A stretch of DNA of 64,000 nt, taken from contig JAUPFP010000022.1 of NCBI GenBank assembly GCA_036925085.1, forward strand, positions 247,001 to 311,000, read 5' to 3'. This document shows, in pieces, positions 12,039 to 23,450 of the stretch. Position 1 is the stretch's first letter; each line of letters opens with the position of its first letter. Both the position numbers and the translations under genes were made by a program. Under the pieces are notes generated by a model. It was given only the letters and a program-made list of their open reading frames with translations. It made no database searches and was not told where the DNA came from. Source of the stretch: Brachycybe producta. Lineage: Eukaryota; Arthropoda; Diplopoda; Playtdesmida; Andrognathidae.

Positions 12039-12411
12039 TCCCAGGCCTGTGTGTGTGTGTGTAACGTCGGAATTTATATAAATTTGAATAAATGAACTGC
12101 TTTTTTTTTTCTCAAGGTCAACTATATGGTTGCACCCTTCCCATCCAAGAACCCCATGATATTAAATTGGAAAGGGGAAAAGGTTTATAAAGTGTAGAGG
12201 GGGAGAGAGAAACGTGGAGGGAGGAAAAAAGGTGGAGGGTGTGACTGAAATTGAAATGAAAGGAGTAAAAAAAAAGGAAAAAACGACGCGCATGCGCACA
12301 CCAGAGAAAATGAAAAACTGTCGTAAAAGGGCGGAGGAAAAGAAATTCTAAAGCTGGGCACAATTGCCTGTGAATTTTGCTCCCGTCATTTATGACGGGT
12401 TACCCCACTAG
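12039..12411 (+). mobile_element. Non-autonomous Helitron, copy C
   Basis: Starts TCCCAGGCCTGTG after A and ends hairpin plus CTAG before T; 373 bp, with an internal deletion removing half of the palindromic module. Inserted next to a TTATATTA microsatellite. Absent from duplication unit 2. Confidence 0.88.
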
Positions 12412-12879
12412 TTTATAAGAATAATCATAAAAATCTGTAATAAATTCACGATAAAAAATGCGTTTCAGGATGTATATATTTCCGAATTCAGACAGAAAGA
12501 TGCTTGAAATTGCTGTTGTTTTTCGTTTAACGAATTAACTACGAAAAAAAAAAATCGATTTAATGAAGAAATGTTTTAAAGGATAATTATCTAATTAAAT
12601 TAAATTTTTTTCAAATTAATTTCAGTTTTGTGGATGACCCTTAATGTAAAAGACCTAAACTGGAAGCACTGTTTGGAAGCTGGGACCGACACAAATTAAT
12701 ATTAATGCATTCTGCCTAAACAGTAAGTGAAATATTTATTATGTATTCTATTATAAAGCTCTACAGCACGTTCAGAACTCAAAAGTGTTCATTAACAATG
12801 TGTCTTGACAATATTTTAACAAGAATGTTCTGGATGTTATGGCCTCTTTAAGGGTGTTTTCATGATATATAGACACTTG

Positions 12880-13262
12880 AACTAAATGGACATTTGCCCT
12901 AAAAGGACATTTGCCATAAAACCACTTTTTTCTCTTTTTTGTATGAAAAACGGAGAAAAAATAAACCTTATGAGGTTTATTGTCTTTCGGCGGAGTATGT
13001 TAAATAGGTTCTGCCTGCTGCAGGTGCACAAAAATGCCAAAGGATGTAAATTGACACTACTGATTAAGGCAAATGTCCTTTTAGGTCAAGTGGTTTTAGG
13101 GCAAATGGTTTTGGGGCTAATGCCCATTTAGGGCAAATGGTTTTAGGGCAAGTGTCTTTAGGGTAAATTTCTCTTTAGGTAAAATGATTTTATGGCAAGT
13201 GTCTATAGAGCAAATGTCCCTTTAAGGCAAATGGCTTTAGGCTTAATGGCTTAATGGCCAAT
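12880..13262. repeat. TTTAGGGCAA minisatellite, unit-1 copy
   Basis: Degenerate direct repeats of ttta-gggcaaatg and ggttttagggcaa. The same array is in unit 2 at 22185-22540; short tracts are at 14036-14070 and 30830-30945. Confidence 0.85.
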
Positions 13263-13769
13263 GTAGCTTAAGTGCAAAAGGTATTTTAGGATATTTTAAA
13301 AAAATAAATGTTTTGTGAGATTTTTTCAAAAGAGTCACGTCTTTTCACGTTTTTTAATACAAAAAGCTTATTTTAAAAAATATCATTGTGGAATTTGTGT
13401 TTTAACATTTAAAGGTTTGTGACAAAAAAGGATCAGAGCCAACTTTTGTTGAAAAGTTGGCTGGTTGCACCATCTTGTAGATTACATACAGATTCAAATT
13501 GTGATTCATAACTTTGAAAAAAGTCATGGCCTTTATAATGGGCGAAAGAATACAGGTGTTGCCTAAGAATGATCAGGGTCCATGCAAAAACGCGCAAAAT
13601 GTTTTCCTGTCAGTTGCGAAACACGAGGTTGTGAAATAGTGGCGCCGTCAGTCGGTACTATTTCAAAAAATGAATTTATATTTGATTTTTGTGAATAAAT
13701 ATAATGTACATGATTGAAAATTAAAAGTATACATGAAAAATATTTATTTTCTGAAAATTGTGTTAGTCA

Positions 13770-13905
13770 AATGTCGTCCTTGGTTCTGCACGCATTGCCG
13801 GAGTCCTAGATGAAAGCTGCCCATGACATTCCGTAGCATTTCCACTGGAATGTTGTTCACCTCTTTGTGGATTCGCGCCTTCAAATTGGTCCTGGTCTTT
13901 TCGTT
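13770..13905 (-). pseudogene. C-terminal remnant of a Tc1/mariner-superfamily transposase
   Basis: The minus strand encodes NLKARIHKEVNNIPVEMLRN and GLRQCVQNQGRHLTNTIF, the typical final helices of this transposase class. No catalytic domain or ends nearby. Confidence 0.65.
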
Positions 13906-14092
13906 TATAAAAAGTTTATTTTGAAATGTAATCAAGATGAAAATGCATTTATTTGCTATTCTAATTATTTTTTTTATATAAAAAAAAATTATTTTAATCC
14001 AAATGTTCTTTTGAGACAAATGGATTCAAAGGAATTATTCCTTTAGGGCAAGTGGTTTTAGGGCAAATGTTCGACGTCCCCACGAGTTGTCC

Positions 14093-14230
14093 GTTTCAAA
14101 GTAGAGGTCGTAGGAGGACGGAGCCGAATGAGAATGGCCGTTACGCTGAAACTTATCTTTGAGTCTCATTGGCCAGCCCTTAAACGGGTTGCAAAATCAA
14201 TGTGTTTTTTTACCAATTTTTGCCGAGGAT
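14093..14230 (-). pseudogene. Broken copy of CaMKK exon 13
   Basis: Most of this stretch is nearly identical to CaMKK exon 13 (30969-31105), and similarity continues into both intron flanks (about 14011-14310 against 30800-31215), so it is a DNA-level copy and not a retrocopy. It is dead: indels near the start bring an in-frame TAA at the seventh codon, and the donor GTAATG has been lost. No other CaMKK exon was recognised around it. Confidence 0.9.
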
Positions 14231-14826
14231 CTGAAAAAGGAAAATATAAACAAGAAATGTTTAACTTTTTCAAAGAGGAGGAATTTTAGAAACTAGAGTA
14301 GTTGAACTACATTAATGTTACTGGAAAAATAAACGGACAGGAACCTCTCAAAATTGTGATGTTGCCGGGATGTTTTTGAAACTACGGCATCTCCAGAAGC
14401 CTCTAAACTGGAAGGCTCCCGTGAGCTTTTCAGAACAGTTTTGCCCATGGGAGCCTCTTTAATTTAAGGAACGCCCTGGCCATATGAAGCTCCCGGGAAC
14501 TTCTCAAACTTGGGTGGAACTTGAGTCTCTTGCAACTGTGAAATGTAAATTTACACAAACCCTTACCGAAATTTAACAACTACTTACCTGTTTGGAGGTA
14601 TATTGAAACAAAGGATTCAAGGAACCCTATAGTCCTCCACTGCTTTAATATATGCTTTCATATATCAAATAACCAACTTTTTTCATTGTTACATGTGTAC
14701 GCACATGTATACACTTGTGCGCATGTGTACGCACATGTACACACTTGTGCGCATGTATACTCATTTGTAATAATATGGTTTAAAATGAAAATACGTCACA
14801 TGTATTCTAATATTATATATATAATA

Positions 14827-15010
14827 TCCCAGGTCTGTGTGTGTGTGGAGTAACACTGTACAAAACCATTGAAGCATGTCGGAATTTATATAAATTTGAA
14901 TAAATGAACCGTTTTTTTCTCAAGGTCAACTATATGTTGAACTCTTCCTTTGGAAAGTGTAGAAGGGGGAGAGAGAGAGAGAGAGAGAAAAGTGGGAGGG
15001 TGTTCATAGT
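14827..15010 (+). mobile_element. Helitron copy D, 3' truncated
   Basis: Starts TCCCAGGTCTGTG after ATAATA and follows the family through the sequence ctcaaggtcaactatatg, then fades in a GA-rich tract. No CTAG end. Confidence 0.75.
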
Positions 15011-15019
15011 TTTGATATC

Positions 15020-15271
15020 AGAGAATGGACCCAGAATATACGGAAACATGGTCTTTTATACCCAGGGCCTGTGTACACCTTTCTAGGTGCACCCAAGCCC
15101 TAGGGACCATGTATCGACGGGTATCCATCCGCCGATACCGGAACCAGAATGTATCTTGTAGCTTTGGGGTCTCCAAGAGGGAAGGAAGGGACGGAAATCC
15201 GTCCCTTACGTCCCCAGAGACCCCCAGGTTAGGGGAAGGACAGGAAGGCGAAATACAGGGTGTTACAATTT
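15020..15271 (-). mobile_element. LTR-like fragment
   Basis: The minus strand begins TGTAACACCCTGTATTTCG, similar to the insertion at 19471; GC-rich body with no intact ORF. Confidence 0.35.
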
Positions 15272-17280
15272 TATGTACCAAATCATTCACGGAAACATTC
15301 ATCATTTAATTGACACAAAAATGCAAGTAAAAATTGTAGGTGTATAACGGGCTTTATAGGGAAGTTTTGTTTATTTTGATTTTTCCAATAGTTAAAATTT
15401 ATTTGAAATTATTATATAATAACATATTCAGCAGCCACCATTTTGAAATCACTGCAAATAGCCAATGTTTCTCTATGCACAGAATAGGGATAAATATAGA
15501 AGGGAAACTCTGTTGACACCTTTAATGTTGTTGTGACAGGAAGTTAAATGGGAAGTCTCTTCATTGTAACCGGTTACTGAAGCTACTTCTATGTGGCCAC
15601 CATTTTGAAAGGAAGTATGCAGCCATTTTGAAAGGGGGTCGAAATAAATTTTCACGTAGATGTTTATAGAAGAAACTCTTGTCACAGATTAATGACCGCG
15701 TTTCCCTTTTGTTATATCTATTCCGTGTTTTAGGGCAGTGTTTCTCACACTTTTCCCCGTGGCATACCACTAGATGGATTACCTATGCACATGGGGACCA
15801 TCTAAATTAGAAAAGGCTTACTGCGCATGCAGTGGCGCAAGAACCCTTCAGTCAGTAATGGTGCACACTCCATTTGCCTCATATTAGAGCACAGTTCCGG
15901 TTATTACATGTTTCTTGCTATGTGTTACGTGTTACTTACCATTCATGGTTCAACGCTCATCTTTAAATCATCTTGTTTCTTTTGCCGTTCCTCCTTTTTA
16001 TGACGTCATTACAAATATACTCACAAGAAAGTGGCCAAAAATGAGACAATTTATATTCTCCATTTTGGTTTTTGTAAAATCTGGACGCAAAAATGTGAAG
16101 TGAACTGAAAGAACTGAAAGAAAATCTTTAAAAAAAAAACAACATGAAAAAATTCAAATTGTTTTCAAAAGTAGAATGTAAAAGATTAGTCCCCTGTGAC
16201 CCAGTTTGAAAATGACCCTTTTTAAAAAAAAAATCGTTGAATTTTTGGTTAATATTTTCAAAACCACAGGTGGGGAGAAGCCAAGGTTAGTAAATTGAGA
16301 AGGTGTGCTGATAACTAAGGTGTTTTCCTCCCACGCAAACCGTTGTTAGAAATACTGATATAGTATGACTTAGGCAATATGGCGAATGATGGTGAGAGAT
16401 ACAGTGTACAACAAGCATGTCAAACTCAAAGGCTAACACGGGCCGAATAAACAAAGTCTAAGTTTATGTGGGCCCCCAAAAAAACAAAAACTGTAATTTT
16501 TATAGAAACGTAGGTTTTGATTTCGAAAAGTACAGTAGAAAAAAGAAACAATTAGGACAACGGTAAAATTAATGTTTTCTTCCGGACACTTGGCATCTCT
16601 TCTCTGCTACAATCTTTCCTACTTCGGGGGAAAAATCTTGTTCGCAGTGATTACTTTCAAAACTGACCCAAGTTGAATGTCTGTAATCCTGAATCTGACA
16701 GGGGCTGGGCCACAAATATATTCGTCGTGGGCCGCGAGTTTGACATGCTTGGTGTACAATGTACATGCTTACATCAAAGTATGCTATAGAACATAAAAGT
16801 CACTGCAGTGGCTCCATCCGGAGAGACAAAAAAACAAAAATATATGTTCAGCCCCCGTAACAGAAGCACAGATTCATTTTGTTGCTGTAGAAATGATAGT
16901 CTAAATCTGTAAAGCAATTCGGAAATCAGCAAACTGAGATGAATTGAAATCTATTGAAATTGTTAGTATTTGATCTTTATTGATATTTCTTCAGTTACAA
17001 TGTTGTAATTTTTAAACGTTTGTGTAGATTATAAAGTTCCCAATGTGCAATTCGGTTAATTAATTAGTGCCAACATTGGCTTAACCTGATTATAAGTGCA
17101 TAAAATTAAACAACTTGTTTATTAGGTGTGGTTGGTGCCGTTTCCAATTTGCATCAATCAGTCCAACTTTCCATACAGTTTTTTTTTTACTTCCTGTGTT
17201 GTCTTATTGGTTGAAAAAAAAAATGTTGCCAGAGAAATTAATTAAAAGAAAATTAATTAAAATGTCATTTAAATTATAAC

Positions 17281-17286
17281 TTTATT
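17281..17286 (-). promoter_or_regulatory. Poly(A) signal of peptide gene copy 2
   Basis: AATAAA on the minus strand, same context as in copy 1. Confidence 0.6.
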
Positions 17287-17321
17287 TCACACTTACTATT
17301 GGCTCCATTGTGAAATGAATT

Positions 17322-18448
17322 TCAATTTGTGTTAGAACATCTGCAAGTCCGAGGATGTGGATTACATCCATATTGGTATCCAAGTTGATGACATCTGTTT
17401 TGACAGTGTGTCGTTAGAGCCAACCCACGACAACCTACGAATGGAAACTTATTAGTGATGGTGTTTTTTCTTCTAGAGAAGAGTAAATGAATCATGGATG
17501 GCACGGATAGGCGAGCACGGATGACACAGAGTTGGTGGCGGACTAGACTGTAGTAAGGTCAGCAGCACACATGACCAACAATCTTTCAGATTTCAGAGCC
17601 CAACAAACCACAAGAGCATGGGACCATTAGTTTGTAGGTGGTTTTGCATCTGCGTGGATGCCTGCCAATCATATGCGTGCACCAATCAGAACCTATGAGT
17701 CACTTAAACTCGAGTTATTCTTTACGTAAGGTGGCTGAATAGATATATATTTTGTTTGTTTGTTGCCCCCAGATGTCTCCATTGCATGGCTATTATTATA
17801 GTCTAAAGGAGGTCTCTTCTTCAAATCTACTGTTATTTATATTTTTCAATTGAAGCTTTTGAGAATTAGAAACATTACTAAAAAATTAAAAATGTTTTAT
17901 CAACGGGAATAGTTGGTGGCAATACTAAGTTTTTTTGATGATGATATCTTTCAAAATAAACTTTTTAGGAAAGTTTGAAAATGGCAAAAATAGTTTTCCA
18001 TTAAAATATTGATGGAAAAAAAAACACCCAAAAAAGTGTCATTTTCAAACTGAATTATAAAGTTTTTTTTTAAATATTGCTATGAAAACACTTTTAACAT
18101 AGTCTTTTACCGTTCTAGTTTTGAAAACAATTTGAATTTTTTCATAATGTTTTTAAGAAAAATAGCTTGCTTGATGTTATTGACAAAAACAAAATGAATT
18201 TCTATTCAGCCACCTTAAGCACAATCCAGAGAACATGATAATTAATTATTATTTTAGTACTTAAATAAGTAACTTAAATTAAAGTTTAGCTAACATCTCT
18301 GAAAACAAGTTAATTTTCACTTACTAAGAGCCTTATGTCTTCTATGGTGGCGATGTCTATAACGAGCTTCACAGTCGTCTACGTCCGTAGATAGGATCAG
18401 CAGGAAAACGATGAGACACACGACAGAAATTGATGTCAAACTTTTCAT
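17322..18448 (-). CDS. Defensin-like secreted CS-alpha-beta peptide, copy 2 (two exons, splice uncertain)
   Basis: Paralogue of the peptide gene at 7.4-8.6 kb. Exon 1 starts at 18448 with the same signal peptide apart from a few changes. Exon 2 (from 17472) has the same C-x8-C-x3-C-x8-C-x6-C-x-C spacing and the same last residues. A 5-nt deletion next to the exon-2 acceptor, relative to copy 1, moves the usable AG. With the strong donor GTAAGT (18324-18323) the phases disagree. With a weaker GTGAAA donor 4 nt further (18320-18319) the frame closes and gives a KRK basic site. The gene is either still functional with a shifted donor or freshly broken; cDNA would tell. AATAAA is at 17286-17281. 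Confidence 0.72.
17727..18219. mobile_element. GGTGGC MITE inside peptide gene copy 2 intron
   Basis: Orthologous to the insertion in copy 1, so it predates the duplication; shortened by internal deletions. Confidence 0.8.
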
Positions 18449-19470
18449 TTTAATTTATTTAATGTACTTTATTTATCTAAAAGAAATTAAAACAACAAAA
18501 CAAGATGTAACACAGTTATGTAACACCGAACCAATCGGCCACTTCTTTTAAAAACAATTAAGTTTCTATTAAATGGAATTTAATATTTAGCTATTATTAA
18601 TGGTTGGCGTCAAATGGCGTTGAAACCAATTCTTATTTCTTAAATCTGACTGAACTCGACTTTTGGTTTGTCTTTTTTTTTTACCAAACAATATTTTGTT
18701 TTAACTCAAGAAAAAAGGTGTTCATTAAATATACAGTGGCGGATTTAGTGGGGGGCAGGGGTGGCGAACGGCCCCCTCGCGCCCTATACAGCATTTTTTG
18801 GCGCCCCTTTGGTTTAGAATTTCAATTTTATTTTTAATTGTCATAATTGAGAAAAAAATTTGTTTTTTTACTTTAACAGCCTAGATATAGCGTGTAGTTC
18901 AAGATTTCTCCGAATGTAGGTGCTGCGATCGTTTTTGATTGAAAAACTGGTTTTTAACGTTTTTTTTTCTTCAGGTTTGAAGTCACATAATAATTAATAG
19001 AAAAATAATTTCAAGTGCTAACCTTGTAAAAAAGAAACATTGTGAATCCAATAGAATAATGCACATGCTAATTATTTTGTTATTGTTCTAAGTCGTTTTT
19101 AACAAGAGTTCTTCAAATGTTTGTGTTACGGTTTTTTGGTCCAATGGAATTTAACATGGAGTTAAAAAACGAACGATTTTGAACCTTATTTAAAAATAGA
19201 AGGAGCTTTTCAAAGTTTATATAAATCGAGCAGTTATGTATTTAGTATGAGACAGGGTTACAAAAGTTTTTGCCATTAGTAAAAAGTATTTATCTTCATT
19301 TATTTTTGTAGTTAAAAAAAGGCTGGCAAAAACCTTAAAACCTTAAAATTTGTAAAGTAAAACCCTAACTTTTATGAAACCTAATTTGTAAATTATCATT
19401 CATTTTTGACAAAATTGTCTTTTGGACTAATATCAGTATACTAGTTTCGAACTGTTGTGCTGGTTTTTTG

Positions 19471-20282
19471 TGACACCCTGTATTCATAGAGTTGTGGAAC
19501 ACCCTGTCGAAATTCATTTCTGACAGTATGGCACCCCTTGGTGCACAGATGTCCAGACTTGGGTGGCCCGAACTCTGTGTGAATTCGTGGAACCCAGTCA
19601 GACCGTGAGAATTGGGAAAAGAGTCCCAGAAATACCTTTCCTTTTAAGGTAGTATCTCCAGCCCAGGGCAATGATTGGCTCAGTTGGTCAATCATTAAGT
19701 CCTGAGGTGACAGTTGCCCCTCCCAGGAGATCGAATAAGAGTGCCGTGTGGCCTATGTGTGAGAGCAGTTAGTCAGAGATTTCAAGAGTGTTCAGACCAA
19801 AACAGTCCTGACTAAAGTATGAGTTATAAAATAATGTAAAACAATGTAGACAGAACAATGTAAAATGTCTGAAATATATCGCAGTAAATATTATTTTATT
19901 TTAGCTAAACTTGTGTAAGTGTTGTGTGTGTACACTAGGAGTTCCTAATCCCAATAAATCCAGGGACTCTCGACAGAGGTGCTCGGACACTGTCTGAGTC
20001 CCTCTGCTTGGGGCCTCCAAGGAACCGACAAAGAGGACAATAGTACAGTGCCACTGGTATTGTCACGCATCTGTAAGCAAGATTCCCTAGAAAAGGTCTT
20101 TTTGTGGGCCTTTACAAGGCCGGACTGGAACGACTAAAGGAGCAGGAAAGTGTCCAAACTTTAAGATTCTCTCAACCGGTCAAGGCAACTAGAGCAGAGG
20201 CTGGCTCGCAGCTCGATCCACCCATAACGGGAGGATCAAAAGGGCCAGCCCCATCATACTTTGGATAGAATGACAGTAGCAT
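19471..20282 (+). mobile_element. LTR-like insertion in duplication unit 2
   Basis: Unit-2-specific block starting TGTGACACCCTGTATT, absent at 11475-11487 in unit 1. The start resembles Gypsy-type LTR ends (TGTRACACCC). It has an aataaa and no ORF of note. The right boundary and target duplication are not resolved. Confidence 0.45.
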
Positions 20283-20389
20283 AGCCAAGGTTTCTGGCTG
20301 ATTATGTTTGGCCCTATGCAGTTTTATTATTGTTATTATGTAAAAACTATGTTGATTTCTTACATGCGTTTACGAAGAATGATGTTTAT

Positions 20390-20542
20390 CACAGCAATGT
20401 TTGTTGTGATGCAAAAAGTACTGTTAGGATACCAATTACCGAAAATGGCAAATTTTTGATGGTCAATGGATGGATTCTGGGTAAAACAACTCAAAAACTG
20501 GACCTGATATTTGAGTGCAGATTTTTTATAGTGTGCAACTAG
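20390..20542 (+). other. Unidentified ORF conserved in both duplication units (unit 2 copy)
   Basis: Partner of the ORF at 11535-11670, encoding SNVCCDAK, ENGKFLMVNGWILG and LIFECRFF. It is preceded by ttatcacag, a possible splice acceptor that unit 1 lacks. Function unknown. Confidence 0.35.
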
Positions 20543-20962
20543 GTTCATATCATAAATTTTCCCATAAAATCATATTATAATTATATATATTATATATATG
20601 TTATATATATATATACACTAGAAAAGTAACTAACTTTATTAACAAAAACTGAATTTTATATTTTACAAAAATAGACAATTGTAGCAAGGAGAAAGAACAG
20701 CTGAAGGCAAAAAGGAAATATTTTAGAAAGGTGAATGAAACTTATAAAGAATAGTTGGGGTCCTTCTAGAAAGTTCTAGAAAGAAAATGTATAACTAGGT
20801 CACTGTCAATGACCTGGTGATATTGTATGAAACTACAAATTAACTATGAAAAAAATCGAATAAATGAAGAAATATTTTAAAGGATAATTATCTAATTAAA
20901 TTTAATTTTTTTTTTTCAAATTAATTTCAGGTTTGTAGATAACCCTTAATGTAAAAGACCTA

Positions 20963-21918
20963 CACCGTGAGTCAGGAAATCTGGCATCCTTTTTAAACAT
21001 TTAATAACTAGGTCAAAAATCATCCGATCATGAAATTTGGCACAACTGTAGATGAGAATGCCTTCTTTTAGAATTTAAATAAGTGCGCCTTTAATTTCTC
21101 AACACAGAGTTTTTTTGGTCTGCAGATGGCACTGTAGCACAGCGGCGCGATTACCAATTGGTTCATCTGCTAGCTTGAAAATGCCGTTCACTGAAGAAGA
21201 CAAAATTGCCATCAAATTCCTTCGTGAAAACAAAAATTATGGTGCTAAACGAATTAAAGAATTTCCAAACAAAGGATGGAGTTTACGCGGACTGAACCAC
21301 CTTCTTCAAAAGATAAACAAAACCGGCAGTGTTCTGCGTCGGAAAGGAGTGTCATTGTTGGGTGCCACAGGAATTCATTTTGTTGAACCGGGAGTCAAAA
21401 TTAATGGCGAATATTACCGCAACAAACTTCTGAAAAACTGTCTCCTTCCTGACATTAAGGAAATGTCAGAATTCTTCATTTTCCAGCAGGGTGGAGCACC
21501 TGCTCACACTGCCAAGAATACAGTTGCATTTCTCACCCAGGAAACACTCGAATTCATCGAACCGACTTTGTGGCCACCCAATAGTAACGACCTCAACCCT
21601 GTGGACTATGGCATTTGGGGCGTCATGCAAGAAAAGGTTTACCGAAGCAAAATAAACAGCGTTGATGAGCTGAAAAATTGGATAACGCAGGCTTGGAGTG
21701 AGCTAGACCAAACCATCATAAACGCTGCAGTGCAAAAGTGGCGGATCCGACTAAATGCGTGTTACAGCTGGCGGTGGACATTTTGAACATAAATTGAAAT
21801 AGGCAAAATGTTAGTTAACATTTCATCTACAGTTGTGCCAAATTTCATAATAATCGGATGATTTTTGACCGAGTTATTAAATTTTTAAAAAGGGTGCCAG
21901 ATTCACTGACTCACGGTG
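20963..21918 (+). mobile_element. Tc1/mariner-type element, internal-deletion derivative
   Basis: 956 bp with about 88-bp terminal inverted repeats starting CACCGTGAGTCAG, inserted at TA (20961-20962 and 21919-21920). The related site near 12655 in duplication unit 1 reads gacctaaactgg without it, an empty site. Confidence 0.93.
21181..21786 (+). pseudogene. Truncated mariner-type transposase
   Basis: A 201-residue frame from Met at 21181 against roughly 340-350 for intact relatives. The N-terminal helix-turn-helix (MPFTEEDKIAIKF, KGWSLRGLNHLL) is joined directly to the C-terminal catalytic part (HFVEPGVKING onward), so the segment with the first catalytic Asp is deleted. The second Asp site reads QQGGAPAHT where the family has QQDGAPAH, an Asp-to-Gly change. 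The third motif WPPNSNDLNPVDY is intact. It could bind ends but should not catalyse transposition. Confidence 0.9.
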
Positions 21919-22184
21919 TATACTGGAAGCACTGTTTTGAGTCTGTGACCGACACAAATTAATATTAATGCATACACCTAAACAGTAAGTGAAATATTTA
22001 TTATGTATTCTATAATAAAGCTCTACAGCACATTCAGAACTCAAAAGTGTTCATTAATTAAAGAAATAATTGAATATTTATGTATATTTTAATTATTTGG
22101 CCATTGTTGGGGAAGTCTTGACAATATTTTAACAAAAACGTTCTGGATGTTATGGCCTCTTTAAGGGTATTGTCATGATATATA

Positions 22185-22540
22185 GACACTTGTCCTAAAG
22201 GGACATTTGCCCCAAAACCATTTGCCCTAAAACCATTTTTTTTGTTCTCTTTTCATATGGTTTAGTCTCTTTTGGTGGAGTATGTTAAATAGGTTTTGCC
22301 TGCCACAGGTGCACTAAAAATGCCAAAGGATGTAAATTTACACTACTAATTAAGGCAAATGTCCTTTTAGGTCAAGTGGTTTTATGATAATGTTCCTTTA
22401 GGGCAAATGTCCCTTTAGGGCAAATGGTTTGGGGCAAGTGTCCCTTTAGGGCAAATGGTTTGGGGCAAGTGTCCATTTAGGGCAAATGGTTTTGGGACAA
22501 ATGTTTCTAAGGCAAATAAATGGCTTTAGGACAAATGTCC
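22185..22540. repeat. TTTAGGGCAA minisatellite, unit-2 copy
   Basis: Same repeat type as 12880-13262, differing in unit number. Confidence 0.85.
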
Positions 22541-22786
22541 CATTTTCATGTTGATATTTTTGAAAATCAACTTTTTATAGACCAAAAATTAAAAAATATT
22601 ATCTGCTTAAAGTTGGGCCATTTTCAAACTCACATAAAAAGCTTATTTTTAAAGATATCAAACCTGAAAAATACCCTAAATGATTTAACTAAGAATGATC
22701 AGGGTCCATGCAATAACGTGCAAAATGTTCTCCTGTTAGTTGCAAAACATGAGGTGGTGAAATATTTCCTTTTTTATGTGGTGTGC

Positions 22787-23051
22787 TATTTTGATGAATG
22801 GCAGAATGGTCAGTACAAGTTGGAACAATAGTAGGAACAGTTGGAACTACAGTAGAAACAGTCAGAACTTAGTTTAGATTTAGTTAAATTAAGCTTGTTG
22901 CAAGGGGTTCATCAAAGTTGTCCGTTGTTTTGACTGTTCCTTCCGTTGACCAAAAGCACGGGCAGCACCCCCAGACTTTCTGCATAAAGCTTAAGTTAAC
23001 TAAACCTAATCTTCAGACTGTTCCTACTGTTTCACTGTTCATCAAAATAGC
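22787..23051. mobile_element. GGAACAGTCGGAA inverted-repeat element, second copy
   Basis: Ends tgctattttgatgaa and ttcatcaaaatagca are perfect inverted repeats, about 265 bp apart. Confidence 0.7.
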
Positions 23052-23450
23052 ACCTGTCCCCTTTTTATGTGTTCATTACGCACAATTTTGGTCAACCCGA
23101 GGTCAAGGATATTTTACCCATTCCCAACAACTTAACACCTAGAAACAAATAGTGACGACAAGTTTGCGGACAAGTCAATTATTGTTGCTATTTCAGTAAA
23201 AAATAACGTCGCAAAATGATCAAGGTCCATGTCTTTTTTTTTTAATAAAAAATGTTATTAAATATTCATTATTATTATTAATCCTAAACTTTGTTTTGAC
23301 ATTTTGTATTGTTCAGTAATATATACACAATTTTTTACATTACCCTTTATTTGTAAACCCTATGGATCGACTTTAAACTTTAAAATTTTTATTCTGAAAA
23401 ATGAACAAGGACACTAATCCTTCTTAACTGTGAACAGGCTGCCTCAATAT

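Larger units (their letters stand above)
5636..13650. repeat. Segmental duplication, unit 1
   Basis: Colinear with 15772-22790 at high identity over long stretches (for example 6840-9100 with 16760-19230, 11460-11670 with 19450-20540, 12560-13640 with 20850-22770). It contains peptide gene copy 1. Unit 1 alone has the block 9110-11200 (with a hAT element) and the Helitron at 12039-12411. Confidence 0.92.
15772..22790. repeat. Segmental duplication, unit 2
   Basis: Direct-orientation partner of 5636-13650, carrying peptide gene copy 2. Unit 2 alone has an LTR-like insertion (about 19471-20282) and a mariner element (20963-21918). It lacks the 2.1 kb that unit 1 has at 9110-11200. Confidence 0.92.
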
